Shown: in pieces, positions 60,412 through 60,412 of the stretch
Layout of the letters: each line of letters begins with the position of its first letter
How positions within the stretch are numbered: the stretch's first letter is position 1
Program-made: the position numbers and the translations under genes
Notes under the pieces: model-generated
Databases searched by the model: none
What the model was told of the DNA's origin: nothing
Seen by the model: only the letters and a program-made list of their open reading frames with translations
Origin: Gemmatimonas phototrophica
GTDB lineage: Bacteria > Latescibacterota > UBA2968 > UBA8231
Length of the DNA stretch: 60,412 nt
Reading direction: 5' to 3'
NCBI GenBank assembly: GCA_945861755.1
Contig: CAMAVQ010000010.1
Coordinates: 1-60,412 of the forward strand

Positions 60412-60412
60412 G

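Noticed and set aside
1-60412. CRISPR arrays, insertion sequences, tRNA or rRNA genes
   Set aside because: No regularly spaced repeats, transposase-like frames, terminal repeats or tRNA-like folds were found in the short intergenic gaps.

Overview
This 60.4-kb window is GC-rich, densely coding bacterial chromosome. It carries about 49 protein genes and no mobile element, CRISPR array or RNA gene that I could see. The organism is a flagellated Gram-negative bacterium: there is a full flagellar export and basal-body cluster, a Wzy/WecA-type surface polysaccharide operon, and Mpl plus LD-carboxypeptidase for murein recycling. The DUF6785-type membrane protein, several uncharacterised proteins and the mix of FlhF/FlhG, FlbD and sigma-54 promoters point to a poorly sampled phylum (Latescibacterota/FCB-like or a neighbour). 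That placement is inference only.

Layout. 1-7481 (minus): NusG-domain-II protein, Gx-type transporter, DUF6785 membrane protein, and a large protein joining a degenerate M28-peptidase-like region to an FtsX-type permease (cut by the window start). 7535-12204 (plus): two small unknown proteins, a GT39-like membrane glycosyltransferase, and bifunctional Rel. 12201-13636: a small unknown gene and hisC. 13637-25395 (minus): the fliO-P-Q-R-flhB-flhA-flhF-flhG-fliA operon, continuing into a small protein, an HDOD protein, a soluble histidine kinase and a DUF2802-like protein. 25589-38530 (minus): flgB-flgC-orf112-lytic transglycosylase-fliE-fliF-fliH-fliI-fliJ-fliK-flgD-flgE-flbD-fliL-fliM-fliN. 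A close match to the sigma-54 consensus (GG-N10-GC) lies in front of each of these two flagellar operons.

38733-48417 (minus) is a tightly overlapping polysaccharide operon: GT2, GT4, epimerase, polyprenyl-phosphate glycosyl-1-phosphate transferase, sulfatase-like/VanZ fusion, Wzy/WaaL-like polymerase with TPRs, DPM1-like GT2. It diverges from mpl-ldcA-HEAT (48506-51733, plus). 51734-60411 (minus) holds an HDOD protein open to the window edge and a 2450-residue soluble protein of unknown function. The C-terminal 400 residues of that protein show an ATP-grasp-like pattern of residues; it is the best candidate for an undescribed system here.

Notable absences: fliG is missing from its usual place between fliF and fliH, and motAB from between flbD and fliL. 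No NtrC-type activator for the sigma-54 promoters is present, although the soluble histidine kinase at the end of the fliO operon could be its partner. Three convergent gene pairs meet with no intergenic DNA at all.
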